Assembly (NCBI GenBank): GCA_046260445.1
Contig: JBHEPF010000145.1
Coordinates: 1-64,000, forward strand
Direction: 5' to 3'
Source: F2B08 sp046260445
GTDB lineage: Bacteria > Actinomycetota > Actinomycetes > Actinomycetales > Dermatophilaceae
DNA length: 64,000 nucleotides
The stretch's first letter is position 1. Each line of letters begins with the position of its first letter. Shown in pieces: positions 51,547 to 60,921 of the stretch. A program made the translations under genes and the position numbers. The notes below the pieces were generated by a model. The model was not told the DNA's origin, searched no databases, and worked only from the letters and a program-made list of their open reading frames with translations.

Positions 51547-54500
51547 CGGGAGCCTCCGTCGGTGGTCCGTCCATCCAGGAGGTCGGAGAGCGCGATGACG
51601 AGGTCGGCCGGTGGGCGCCATGAGAAGACACCACACGGCTGGCCGTCGACGACGGGAGTGGCGGGTCCGCACATCCCGCGGACGTAGAGGTACAGCACCC
51701 CGCCGAGGTGGCGTCGCGGGTCGTACCTCTGAAGGCGCCAACGGAGGAAGCGGTGGGCGACCACGGCATACAGGATCGCCTGAAGGGGATACGAGGAGTG
51801 GCCCATCGCGTCGGCCAGCAGCTCCGGACGGTAGTGGGCGGCGGTGAGCGGCTCGTCGCCGCGGCCAAGCCAGTTCGTCTTGTAGTCCACGACGAGGTAG
51901 CGCCCGCCGGTGCGCAGGACGACGTCGACCGATCCGGTGAGATAGCCGCGCAGCGGCTGCTCGGCGAGGTCCGGGCTCGCCTGGAGGGTGTTCCCCCATC
52001 GGCGGATCGGGTCTCCTTGCGGCAGGTATGCGTGGAGCAGCGGCGCGAGATCACCGAGCCTCGGCCCAGGGGCGAGGTCGGTACCGCGGTCGCGACTGCG
52101 GCGGTCGCCGCCGTCCAGGGGCAGCTCGAAGTCGAGCTCGCAGAGCCGGTCGCGACGGCCGATCTCGCGCAGGGTCACGTCGCCTGCGAGCGGACCGAGC
52201 GGGCTGTCGCAGACCGCGACGAGGGCGCCCGAGAGCGCCTCGGTGTCGAGCCCGTCGACCGGCCACTCCTTGAGCTGCTCGCGGATGTGGTCGAACAGCT
52301 CGGCACGCAGGTCAGCCGCCTGCGGATCGGCCCGTTCGAGGACGGCGTGGACGAGCGAGCCGAAGGTTGCGCCCACCGGCAGGTCGGCCATGGGTGACGG
52401 GGTGTCGGAGCCGGGGACGGCCGTCTCGAGCCCGGGAAGGCCGGGAGAGTCGGGCAGGACGAGCTCCGGCAGGTCCGGTTCGTCGGCGCGCCGGAGCGTC
52501 TCGGGCTCGCTGCCCACGTCGCCTGCTGCCTGGACCCGCACGGACTCCGCCGGAGAGGACAGCGCCGTGTAGGAGGTCCGTCGCCAGTCCTCGTCGATGG
52601 TCCGGGTCCAGCGCGCCAGAGCGAGATCGGGGGGCGCAGCCTGTGGGGCGGCCGGCGCCGTGTCGGCGATGTCGGCGTCCTCCAGGGCGAAGGCACCGGC
52701 GTCGGACCAGCGGCGCAGCACAGCGGCGGCGGCCGAGTCGTCCTTGGGTAAGGCCGTCGTGTCCGGCACCGCTGCCGAGCCCGGCTCCCGGCCGAACAGC
52801 ATCCGGTGGAGCGGAGAGTGCCGAGCATTCGTCGACGGCGCCCACCACGTGACGACCTGCGACTGGGCGCGCGTCATCGCCACATAGAGGAGCCGCAGGG
52901 ACTCGCCGGCGTCCTCGGTCTTGTAGGCCGTGACGGAGTCCGCCCAGGTGGGGTTCCCCGCGGGCCCGCCGACGTCGATGCAGCGCGTCCGCTCGGGCGC
53001 CGGCTCGTGGAAGCGGGGGATGGGCGGGGTGTCGCTGACCCACCGGGCGGCGAGCGTCGGGAGGTAGACCACGGGGTACTGCAGACCCTTGCTGCCGTGG
53101 ATCGTGACAAGCTGGACGGCCGCTGCGTCGCTGTCGAGGCGCCGGGTCCGGGACCCACTGGACTGCGGGGCGTCCTCGGCCATCGCACCCTGGAGCCAGG
53201 CCAGGAGAGCCACGAGACCAAGGTCGTCGCGGCGAGCGGTCTCGTGAAGGATCTGGGCGACGTGGCGCAGGTCGGTGAGGGAACGCTCGCCGCCGATCTG
53301 TCCGAGGACCCGTGCGGAGAGGCCTGCGGTGGTGAGCAGCTCGAGGACTGCGGCGATCCCCTGGCGCGCATAGACCGCAGCGAGGTCTCGACAGCGCCCG
53401 GCGAGCTCGTCGTCGAGGGCGTCGGCGGAGCCGTCGTCTGCGACCGCGTCGAGTGCGGCGACGTTATAGCCGAGCAGGTCGGTCAGGGCGGCGGCCCGGG
53501 TGAGGAGCGAGCGGTGGGGTGCGACCATCGCCTCGAGGAGGGTCAGCCAGTCGTGGGCGGCGTGACTCTGCAGGACGCTCGCACCGCTGGCGCTCACGGC
53601 GGGGATGCCGAGCTCGTGCAAGGCCCGTTGCGCGGCGAGCAGGTCCACGCCCCGGTGGGCCAGGACCGCGACGTCTCGTGCTTGGATCGGGTCGCCGCAG
53701 TACGTCGCGCCTGAGGAGAGCAGCGCTGCGATGTCGGTGGCGAGGTCACGGGTGATGTGAGCACGGACGGCCGGCATCTTCGTGTTGCCGGCCAGGTGCC
53801 CGTCACTGCGCACCTGCCGCAGCCGCACCGGCGCGCCCCGCCGGGGGCCGACCAGGCGGCGCTCGGCACTGTGGCCGTGCACCCGGTGGACGGCGATCTG
53901 CGGATCGCCGAGCTCAGCGCGACCCAGGAGGACCCCGAGGGCGTCGACGAGGGCGCTGTCGGAGCGGTAGTTCGTCGGGAGGGTGCGGGTGTCGGTGGCG
54001 GTCCTGGCCGCTGAGAGGTAGGTGACGATGTCCCCGCCTCGGAAGGCGTAGATCGCCTGTTTGGGGTCGCCGATGAGCACCATCGCCTGGGCATGACCGG
54101 CGAACGCCCGCTCGAGGATCTGCCACTGGATCGGGTCGGTGTCCTGGAACTCGTCGACGAGGACGACCTGCCAGCGCTGTCGCATGCGAGCCCGCGCCGG
54201 GGAGTCGTCCTGCGTCAGAGCGCCGGCGAGCTGGGTGAGCAGGTCGTTGTAGTGCATGACCTGCAAGCGGCGCTTGCGGATGTCCAGCTCCTCGCGGACG
54301 GCGCGGGCGAACTTCACTCGCCGGTCCGGCGCACTGCCGGGCTCGGCCGCCGTCGGCCGCAGCTCGGCGTGGAAGTCGGAGACCGCCAGACGGGCGATCT
54401 CCAGAGCCTCGGACCGGGTGAAGAACGGGGCGCTGTCAGCGCGGATGAAACCCCGGAGGTAGAGGTCGTCGACCACCTCGACGAGCAGGTCGTCGAGGTC

Positions 54501-54971
54501 CTCGACGAGCGTGGCGCCGGCATCCGAGGTGCCCGCGACGCCGAGACTGCGCAGCACCTGCTGACAGAACTGGTGGGTCGTCGCGATCGTCGCGGCGTCG
54601 AAGTGCGTGAGAGCCGCGCGAACCCTCCTGTGCCGCCGGGTCAGCTCGTCGGGTTCGGTGCCGATGAGCAGGGCGAGCAGCGGGTCCGCAGGGACCTGCT
54701 CGTCACCGGTGAGGGCCTGGCTCAGCGCGCCCTCCGCAATGACGAGCTGTTCGCGGACGCGGGCCCGCAGCTCCTGGCTCGCCGCGCGCCCGAAGGTGAC
54801 GATGAGCATCTGCGGCAGCGTCGCGACCCCCTCGGCGACGTAGCGGGTCACGAGCGCTGCGATCGTCCAGGTCTTGCCGGTCCCCGCGCTCGCCTCGAGG
54901 AGGACGGTGCCGGTGGGCAGGGGTGCGGCGATGTCGAACTCGATGATCTGCGCGGCGGTGTCGGTCGTCAC
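51543..54971 (-). CDS. recB: exodeoxyribonuclease V subunit beta
   Basis: An 1142-residue 3'-5' helicase and nuclease. Walker A LEASAGTGKTWTIAALV is at residues 25-41, the DEFQDTDPIQW motif near 270, and TIHGSKGLQYPVVYLP near 635. The C-terminal nuclease domain carries GSVDVV and VVDYKTNWLG near residue 1025, with the D...DYK catalytic residues. The GTG at 54971 overlaps the recC stop by four bases and is preferred to an upstream in-frame start at 55064, as the conserved part begins right after it. Confidence 0.95.
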   Translation of the reverse strand: MTTDTAAQIIEFDIAAPLPTGTVLLEASAGTGKTWTIAALVTRYVAEGVATLPQMLIVTFGRAASQELRARVREQLVIAEGALSQALTGDEQVPADPLLALLIGTEPDELTRRHRRVRAALTHFDAATIATTHQFCQQVLRSLGVAGTSDAGATLVEDLDDLLVEVVDDLYLRGFIRADSAPFFTRSEALEIARLAVSDFHAELRPTAAEPGSAPDRRVKFARAVREELDIRKRRLQVMHYNDLLTQLAGALTQDDSPARARMRQRWQVVLVDEFQDTDPIQWQILERAFAGHAQAMVLIGDPKQAIYAFRGGDIVTYLSAARTATDTRTLPTNYRSDSALVDALGVLLGRAELGDPQIAVHRVHGHSAERRLVGPRRGAPVRLRQVRSDGHLAGNTKMPAVRAHITRDLATDIAALLSSGATYCGDPIQARDVAVLAHRGVDLLAAQRALHELGIPAVSASGASVLQSHAAHDWLTLLEAMVAPHRSLLTRAAALTDLLGYNVAALDAVADDGSADALDDELAGRCRDLAAVYARQGIAAVLELLTTAGLSARVLGQIGGERSLTDLRHVAQILHETARRDDLGLVALLAWLQGAMAEDAPQSSGSRTRRLDSDAAAVQLVTIHGSKGLQYPVVYLPTLAARWVSDTPPIPRFHEPAPERTRCIDVGGPAGNPTWADSVTAYKTEDAGESLRLLYVAMTRAQSQVVTWWAPSTNARHSPLHRMLFGREPGSAAVPDTTALPKDDSAAAAVLRRWSDAGAFALEDADIADTAPAAPQAAPPDLALARWTRTIDEDWRRTSYTALSSPAESVRVQAAGDVGSEPETLRRADEPDLPELVLPDSPGLPGLETAVPGSDTPSPMADLPVGATFGSLVHAVLERADPQAADLRAELFDHIREQLKEWPVDGLDTEALSGALVAVCDSPLGPLAGDVTLREIGRRDRLCELDFELPLDGGDRRSRDRGTDLAPGPRLGDLAPLLHAYLPQGDPIRRWGNTLQASPDLAEQPLRGYLTGSVDVVLRTGGRYLVVDYKTNWLGRGDEPLTAAHYRPELLADAMGHSSYPLQAILYAVVAHRFLRWRLQRYDPRRHLGGVLYLYVRGMCGPATPVVDGQPCGVFSWRPPADLVIALSDLLDGRTTDGGSR

Positions 54972-57900
54972 GAGCGCTCCATCGTCTCGGTGCCGTCCTC
55001 GAAGACCGGTCGCCAGACCCGCAGCGCCAGCTGGCCGAGACGACTTGTCACCCCGGGCTCCCACCTCTCGTCCCCCCGCGGCGCGCCGAGGATGTCGTTC
55101 AGCGGCACGATCCCTCCGTAGACGAACTGGTGCTCCTTGTCGCTCTGCTCACGGGCGAAGGCGTTGCCGAAGGACTCCTTGGTCTCCCACTCGTCACGAG
55201 CACTCGCGGTCGCCTCCGACTGGTCCTGACGTCCGTCGAGGTACTTCCTCGCCCATGCGGCGCCGGTCTTGAGCGGCAGTGGCAGCGGTTCGGACAGCCC
55301 CCGCTCGCGCAGGTCCAGCAGCCGGTCGAGGAGCTCGAGCGCCCGGTCGCTCTCGTGGGGACCATGCGTGATGTGCAGCCGTCGGTGACTGCCGTATCGC
55401 TTCTCCCGGCCGACGACATGGCTGCTGTGTGCGGTGCCCGCCGCTGTGAGCGCCAGCGAGGTGATCCAGGACCGGAGTCGCTGCTTGGCGCGCAGCGACG
55501 AGTAGGTGACGGTGAGGACCTTGTCGCCCACCAGTCCTGGCACCGTGCCGCTGAGACGACGGCCACTGGGCAGGGTCACGTCGATGTCGACGACCTCACG
55601 CGGGAGCGGCACCCCCGGGCCGCCGACGCCCGCCACGGCCCACGCCACTCTGGTGACGTCCTGGACCTCGCGGGCGACCTCGTGAAGGGTGCGGAACCCG
55701 AGATCTCCCGGCGGCAGCTCGCCTCGCCACAGCTCGGCGTCGCAGGTGCCCTCGAGATCGCGTCCAGCGAGCACAGCGCTGAGCACGCGATCCCCGATCG
55801 CCCAGGACGCCAGACCGTCCAGCTCGATGGGGATGCCCTCGCTGCGCGCCTCGGGCACCTCCGGCAGGATCATGCCGAGCCGGCTGCGCAGGTAGGCGCG
55901 AGCCGGGCTCTCGAAGAAGCGGAGCAGCTCGGTCAGGTCGACGTCGCTCTCGGTGGGTGGGGCGAGGACCACGTCTGCGGGTCGCGGCCGGGTCGTCCGC
56001 TCGGCGAGCGCCGCCTGTGCCGCCTCAAGGGCGGTCGGGTCGTAGCTGAACGGCCTGTCCGCAGGCAGCAGCGGCTCGGACTGGCCGGCCACCCCGAGGT
56101 TGCGGGCGTCGAAGGGCTGGAGTGGGTGGCGGGTGCAGACCCGCTCGACTCCGGGACCGTCGCCCGTGCGGCGGACGGCGTCGAGAAGCTCGCCCAGCGG
56201 CACAGCGGGCGGCCGGGTCTGGCCGGTGTGCTCGTCGAAGCCGGCGTAGGTGATGACAAGGGTCTGCTGCGCGGACATGAGCGCGTCGAGAAGGAGCTGG
56301 CGGTCCTCGCTGCGGGGATCGCGCTCACCGGTGACCGGGCGACGGGCCAGGGCATCGTCTCCGTCGGGGACCGTCGACCGCGGAAAGACGCCGTCGTCGA
56401 GGCCCACCAGACACACGACCCGGTGCGGCACGGACCGCATCGGCACCATCGTGCACACGGTGAGCGCGCCGGTGCGGAAGCTCGCGCGGGTCGCACGGGC
56501 GGCGCCCCTCCCGGCGAGCAGGGCATGGACGTCAGCGAGACCGAGCTCGGCACCTCCGACCGCGCCAGAGGCCGCCGCGATCCGGGCCAGCTCCTGCTCG
56601 AGCTGCGCCACCTGCCAGCCGTCGCGGGTCGGGACGTCGGCGAGGCCGAGCACGCCGTCCCGGAGCACCCGCACCCACTCGGCGCTGTCGGTGGCGGACT
56701 CCATGGCCTCGATCGTCGCGCCGAGCCGCGCCACGAGCTCGGCGATCCGGCCGGCGAGGTCGATGTCTCCGCTGTCGAGGTCGTCCAGGGCGAGGGTGGT
56801 GCCGACGTGGTCGACCTCCTCACCGTCGACGGCAGCGCCGACGAGGATGCGGTCCAGGCCGGAGCGCCAGGTGTTCTGGGACAGGTCCCGCAGTCGGTAG
56901 ATCTCCCGGTGGTCGGCGTCCAGGCCCCATCGGATGGCGACTGCGGCCACCCAGTCACCCAGCCGGTCGAGGGCGTCGTCGTCGAGACCGAACCGCCGCC
57001 GGACCGGCGCGCTCCGAGCGAGGTCGAGGACCTCGCCCGCCGTGAGCCGTCCACCGGCGAGGAGAACCAGCCGGTCGGCCAGGGCGAGCAGTGGGTTGGT
57101 ATGCCGGGGTGCCCGGTCCGCGATCCGCACCCGGAAGGAGTGGGCCGGGTGCAGAGCGCCCGATGAGCCCGGGGCCCGACCGGACTCGCGGACAATGCCG
57201 CCGAGGCCGAAGGCTGCATGGACCAGCGGAGCCCACTCCTCGACGTCGGGGCACATGACGAGGATGTCGCGCGGCTCGAGGGTCGGGTCCTGCTCGAGGA
57301 GGTCGGCGATGACATCTCGAAGCACCTCGACCTGACGGGACTGACCATGACAGGAGTGCACCTGGACACTACGGTCGGTCTCGTCGACGTGACGGGTGGC
57401 GCGCTGGGATGTCGCCGCGTGGTCGACGGCGATGTCGTGCTGGAGCAGTCCGAGCAGTGTGTGCGGGTCGCCGCCATGGGGCTGGTCCACCCGGTGGTCG
57501 ACCGACTCGGCAAGGCCGAGCATCCGCTGCAGCTCACGGGCGTCCCGGCCGAGGCTGGCCAGCAGCGGGTGCTCGATCCGCAGGCCGGACTCGTCATGGT
57601 CCCGGGGGCCCGGCCCGTGGGCGGTCTCGGCGGCGAGCCGGTCCCACGCGGCCGGCGAGGCCTGGGGCAACCAGAGGTGGACGTCGCGATGGGCGGCGAG
57701 CGCGCAGATCACCTCGACCTCGCCGCGGGGGATCCGTGTGTGCCCGAACAGCGAGAGTCGGCCGGGGAGCTCGAGATGACCGAGGTCTCCGTCGCCGAGC
57801 AGCCGCAGGACACGCTCGTGCCGCTGCTCCGGGGCCTCGCCTCCGACGAGCGTGAGCACGCGGCGCCACAGCTCGGGCTGCCACAGCAGGTCGGCGTCCA

Positions 57901-58531
57901 CCTGCCCGCCGAGGCCATCCCCCCGACCGCCTCGGCGCCAGTCCGTGAGCATCGTCGGACGCTGTGCCGCATAGTCGGCGAAGAGCCCGGCCAGTCGCCG
58001 GGCCACGGCATAGCGCCGGCTCCGGCGCAGCTCTGCCTCGATCCCCGCCGTGTCGTGACCGAGGTGGGTCGCGAGCGTGGCGGCCCACGGTTCGTCGAGG
58101 CTGCTGTCGATCGCGCGGAGCACCGGCCAGGCGAGCTGGTCGGGATGCCACGGGTCGCCCGCCTCGATGCCGAGGACGAGAACTACGAGGGAGTGCGGGG
58201 TGAGGAAGCGCACCCCCGCGCACACCCCGTCCGACCGGTCCGTGCCTCCCGTGCCCGCTGTGCCTCCTGTGCCTCCTGTGCCTCCTGTGCCCACTGTGCC
58301 CGCTGTGCCCGCCGTGCCCGCCGTGCCCGGCGTGGCGCCGAGCCGATGCGAGAGTCGCTGGGCCAGCCAACGCTCGACACCTTTGGCCGGAGCGGCGACG
58401 ACCTCTTCCGCGAACGGGTCGTCCAGCGGATCGCTGAGGAGGTCGGCGAGTCCGTCGGCGAGTGTGTCGGTGCTCGTCCCCCGGTGCACGTGCAAGGTCA
58501 CGCTTGTGACCCTAGCCGCAGGCTCCGACAT
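54968..58531 (-). CDS. recC: exodeoxyribonuclease V subunit gamma
   Basis: An 1187-residue Chi-recognition/scaffold subunit, helicase-like but without a Walker A motif. The N terminus LHVHRGTSTDTLADGLADLL and AAPAKGVERWLAQRLSHRLG fits RecC; further family blocks are LSLFGHTRIPRGEVEVI near residue 265, DILVMCPDVEEWAPLVHAAFG near 425 and LVGLDDGVFPR near 705. A Gly-Thr-rich repeat at residues about 68-97 is encoded by a 9-bp tandem array. It is first in the recC-recB-recD-hypothetical operon. An alternative GTG start a few codons downstream of 58531 is possible. Confidence 0.93.
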   Translation of the reverse strand: MSEPAARVTSVTLHVHRGTSTDTLADGLADLLSDPLDDPFAEEVVAAPAKGVERWLAQRLSHRLGATPGTAGTAGTAGTVGTGGTGGTGGTAGTGGTDRSDGVCAGVRFLTPHSLVVLVLGIEAGDPWHPDQLAWPVLRAIDSSLDEPWAATLATHLGHDTAGIEAELRRSRRYAVARRLAGLFADYAAQRPTMLTDWRRGGRGDGLGGQVDADLLWQPELWRRVLTLVGGEAPEQRHERVLRLLGDGDLGHLELPGRLSLFGHTRIPRGEVEVICALAAHRDVHLWLPQASPAAWDRLAAETAHGPGPRDHDESGLRIEHPLLASLGRDARELQRMLGLAESVDHRVDQPHGGDPHTLLGLLQHDIAVDHAATSQRATRHVDETDRSVQVHSCHGQSRQVEVLRDVIADLLEQDPTLEPRDILVMCPDVEEWAPLVHAAFGLGGIVRESGRAPGSSGALHPAHSFRVRIADRAPRHTNPLLALADRLVLLAGGRLTAGEVLDLARSAPVRRRFGLDDDALDRLGDWVAAVAIRWGLDADHREIYRLRDLSQNTWRSGLDRILVGAAVDGEEVDHVGTTLALDDLDSGDIDLAGRIAELVARLGATIEAMESATDSAEWVRVLRDGVLGLADVPTRDGWQVAQLEQELARIAAASGAVGGAELGLADVHALLAGRGAARATRASFRTGALTVCTMVPMRSVPHRVVCLVGLDDGVFPRSTVPDGDDALARRPVTGERDPRSEDRQLLLDALMSAQQTLVITYAGFDEHTGQTRPPAVPLGELLDAVRRTGDGPGVERVCTRHPLQPFDARNLGVAGQSEPLLPADRPFSYDPTALEAAQAALAERTTRPRPADVVLAPPTESDVDLTELLRFFESPARAYLRSRLGMILPEVPEARSEGIPIELDGLASWAIGDRVLSAVLAGRDLEGTCDAELWRGELPPGDLGFRTLHEVAREVQDVTRVAWAVAGVGGPGVPLPREVVDIDVTLPSGRRLSGTVPGLVGDKVLTVTYSSLRAKQRLRSWITSLALTAAGTAHSSHVVGREKRYGSHRRLHITHGPHESDRALELLDRLLDLRERGLSEPLPLPLKTGAAWARKYLDGRQDQSEATASARDEWETKESFGNAFAREQSDKEHQFVYGGIVPLNDILGAPRGDERWEPGVTSRLGQLALRVWRPVFEDGTETMERS
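58241..58330. repeat. 9-bp tandem array (about ten units) inside recC
   Basis: About ten copies of a degenerate unit close to TGTGCCTCC (plus strand) lie in the 5' part of recC and code on the minus strand for GT-G/A repeats. Three central copies are identical. The nine-base unit keeps the frame if copies are gained or lost. Confidence 0.85.
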
Positions 58532-58576
58532 CGGATGGGAACGGCGCGATCGTGCCGGTTCAGATGGAAGGTTGCC

Positions 58577-58819
58577 ATGGTCGAGGAGTCCTCGCAGCGG
58601 GAGCCGGATGTCGTCGGTCTGGACCGGGCGACCCGCGTGGCGCGACGCAAGGACCTACGGCTGCGCCAGAGGGACCTCGCGGAGCTCGCCGGCGTGTCCG
58701 AGCGTTTCGTTCGGGAGCTTGAAGCGGGTAAGCCGTCGGTGCGTCTCGACGCCGTCGACAAGGTTCTGGCCGCTCTCGGTCTTGAGCTCGTCCTGCGCGT
58801 GCGAGAGGCCGGGCGATGA
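58577..58819 (+). CDS. HipB-like XRE-family antitoxin/regulator (Y4mF type)
   Basis: An 80-residue helix-turn-helix protein. The Cro/XRE fold spans residues about 19-62, with RKDLRLRQRDLAELAGVSERFVRELEAGK and the DAVDKVLAALGLEL helix. Size and sequence suit the Y4mF-type antitoxins found with HipA kinases. A GGAAGG ribosome binding site lies just upstream of the ATG. Its stop overlaps the start of the hipA-like gene by four bases, as in hipBA operons. It would repress the operon and bind the kinase; the kinase gene is frameshifted here. Confidence 0.87.
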   Translation: MVEESSQREPDVVGLDRATRVARRKDLRLRQRDLAELAGVSERFVRELEAGKPSVRLDAVDKVLAALGLELVLRVREAGR

Positions 58820-60038
58820 GCGAGTCGGCGGTCCGTCCGCCCGGGGACCCTCGTCTCGTCCGCCAGGCGACGGTCTGGAAGCAGGGCCGGCTGGCCGCCA
58901 CGTTGACCCGCAGCGAAGGCTCGGTCACCTTCGAGTACGAGACGGCCCATCTCGGGGCCGGCGGCTCGTCGGTGGCGACCACGCTGCCACTCACCGATGA
59001 GCCGGTCGTCATCACAGGCGGAGCGGTGCCGGCGTTCTTCGCCAACCTTCTCCCCGAGGGTCGGAGGCTGTCCGCGCTGCGTCGCGCGATCAAGACCAGC
59101 GCCGATGACGAACTCGCACTTCTGCTCGCGGCAGGGTCCGACCCCGTCGGGGACGTGCAGGTGTTGGCCGCGAATCTCGACCCGCCAGCGGAGGACCCGC
59201 TGCAGGAGGAGGTCTCCGGCGGCTTCGAGGATCTCGACTTGCGGACCTGCTGGAAAGATTCGGCATCGGAGACCCGGCGGCCCTCGCCGGTGTGCACGAC
59301 AAGGTGTCCGGCCGCATGCTCAGCGTCCCCCTCCTCCACGGTGGGCGAGGGCACCTGCTCAAGTTCGAGGTGCCGGAGTACCCGAAGGTGGTCGACAACG
59401 AGGCCTGCTTCCTCTCGGTCGCCCGCCGGCTGCGCCACCCCGTGGCCACGGCCGAGGCCGTCCATGACCGAGAGGGTCGAGCGGGCCTGCTCGTCTCGCG
59501 GTTCGACAGGGTCGTGCGGAACGGGCGGCTGCGGCGGCTCGCCGTCGAGGACGGCGCCCAGCTCCTCGGTCTGTGGCCGGCCGACAAGTACGCCGTCACG
59601 AGCGAGCGACTCGCCGCCCGCGTGGGAGAGGTATGCGCCGCTCGCCTCGTCGCGCTCCGCGCGGTCCTGGTCCAGCTCACGTTCGCGTGGCTGACCGGCA
59701 ACGGCGACGTCCATGCCAAGAACATCTCCGTCGTGGCGGAGTCGGAGGAGTGGAGGGTGGCTCCGATCTACGACATCCCGAGCACCGCCCCTTACGGCGA
59801 TACGACTGCAGCGCTCACACTCGGAGGTCGCCGGGAGAACCTCAGCCCCAAGGCGTTCCTCGGCTTCGCCGACGGCATCGGTCTGCCGCGGGTTGCGGCT
59901 CAACGGGCGATCGAGGAAGCGCTCGCGGCGTCGGCCTCGGTGATCGACGACATCGCTGCAGGAGCCGTCGACTTCGACCACCGGCGCAGGCAGGATCTCG
60001 TGCGCACGCTCACGAGGCGGCGCCGCGATCTCGAATGA
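58816..60038 (+). pseudogene. HipA-like serine/threonine kinase toxin, frameshifted
   Basis: The N-terminal subdomain reads normally (VTFEYETAHLGAGGSSVATTLPL, ITGGAVPAFFANLLPEGRRLSAL) to codon 142. At about 59242-59244 the frame shifts by one base; where CGGGAC is expected the sequence is CGGAC. From there the other frame encodes LLERFGIGDPAALAGVHDKVSGRM and the kinase core, with GNGDVHAKNIS (catalytic loop, near residue 294) and YDIPS (metal-binding) intact to a stop at 60036. Restoring one base gives 407 residues, a normal length. It may be a real null mutation, a sequencing error, a programmed frameshift, or a functional split like HipS/HipT. It is convergent with the isomerase-family gene. 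Confidence 0.85.
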
Positions 60039-60044
60039 GCGAGT

Positions 60045-60881
60045 TCAGGACCAGGTGACGCGCATGAGGTCGGCCCACAACTCGCGGCTGCCGCGGCCTG
60101 CCTCGGTGCGTTCATCGACGTCGATGTCCCCACCGCGGTTCCAGAGGGCGAGGTAGAGCTCGCGGGGCGGAGCGCTCCAGCGCACGTCCGGGTCGGTTGC
60201 GGCGTCGCGCGAGACGACCGGCGCCTCGTCCGAGACCGCCACCGTCCACACCGAGGCAGGGGCGACAGCAGGGGCGGCCGCGCCCGGGTCGGTCGCGGCG
60301 ATCTCGATCGTCAGCGGCTCGGTCGAACGCAGCGGCGACGAGCGGCGCGGGATGAACCCCCTGAGCAGCTCGTCGATCCCGTCGAGCGCGAGCTCGGGCG
60401 AGAACCACACCTCGCGAACCTTCGGGTGCCGGCCGAGCCGGGCCCCCATGGCGTCGACGGCGTGGATCGTCGTCTCATGGCACTGCCGTCGTGCCCAGCC
60501 GTCGCGGGCGTTGGCCGTGTTCTTGAGGAAGAAGAACCCCTCCCAGTCCTCCGGCGTCTTCGAGAGCACGTCGAGCACCTCGGTCGCACCGTCGTCGAAC
60601 CACTGGAGCAGGTCGGCACTCGCGCGTCCGGCGGCCTCGTGCTCGGCCGGGTCCGAGCGGACACCGCGCAGCGTGTCGGCGCACCAGCGGTGCACCATGC
60701 CCACGTGCGCGACGAGGTCGTCGACGGACCACCCGGGACATGTCGGCACGTGAGCGTCGGGAGCGCAGCTCGTCGCGTTCGCGCGCAGCACGGTGGCGGC
60801 AGCACCGATGGCGGCGCCGTACTCGTCGAACGTCATGTCGACTCTCTTGGGGAAGGCGAGCGGGGCATACGGAGACGTCAC
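60045..60881 (-). CDS. maleylpyruvate isomerase-family mycothiol-dependent protein
   Basis: A 278-residue member of the DinB-like/MDMPI superfamily. The N-terminal helical bundle includes VPTCPGWSVDDLVAHVGMVHRWCADTLRG near residue 47, and the histidines in LVAHVG and RQCHETTIHAVDA (near residue 133) fit the metal site of mycothiol-dependent isomerases. A C-terminal domain of the MDMPI-C type follows. The substrate is unknown. An internal ATG at 60836 is an alternative start. It converges with the hipA-like gene with only six bases between. Confidence 0.8.
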   Translation of the reverse strand: MTSPYAPLAFPKRVDMTFDEYGAAIGAAATVLRANATSCAPDAHVPTCPGWSVDDLVAHVGMVHRWCADTLRGVRSDPAEHEAAGRASADLLQWFDDGATEVLDVLSKTPEDWEGFFFLKNTANARDGWARRQCHETTIHAVDAMGARLGRHPKVREVWFSPELALDGIDELLRGFIPRRSSPLRSTEPLTIEIAATDPGAAAPAVAPASVWTVAVSDEAPVVSRDAATDPDVRWSAPPRELYLALWNRGGDIDVDERTEAGRGSRELWADLMRVTWS

Positions 60882-60909
60882 GGTCCCAGGCTACGGCGGC
60901 GGTGCGAGA

Positions 60910-60915
60910 TACGCT
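60910..60915 (+). promoter_or_regulatory. putative -10 element of the second nuo cluster
   Basis: TACGCT ends six bases before the GTG start of nuoA2, in the 40-base gap shared with the divergent isomerase-family gene. The spacing implies a leaderless transcript. Confidence 0.4.
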
Positions 60916-60921
60916 GGGCCC

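Noticed and set aside
59292..60038. Independent toxin gene (HipT-like) starting at GTG 59292
   Set aside because: The family sequence continues upstream of that GTG to 59244 in the same frame, so the kinase part begins before it; a one-base indel in a single hipA gene is simpler, though a restart is not excluded.
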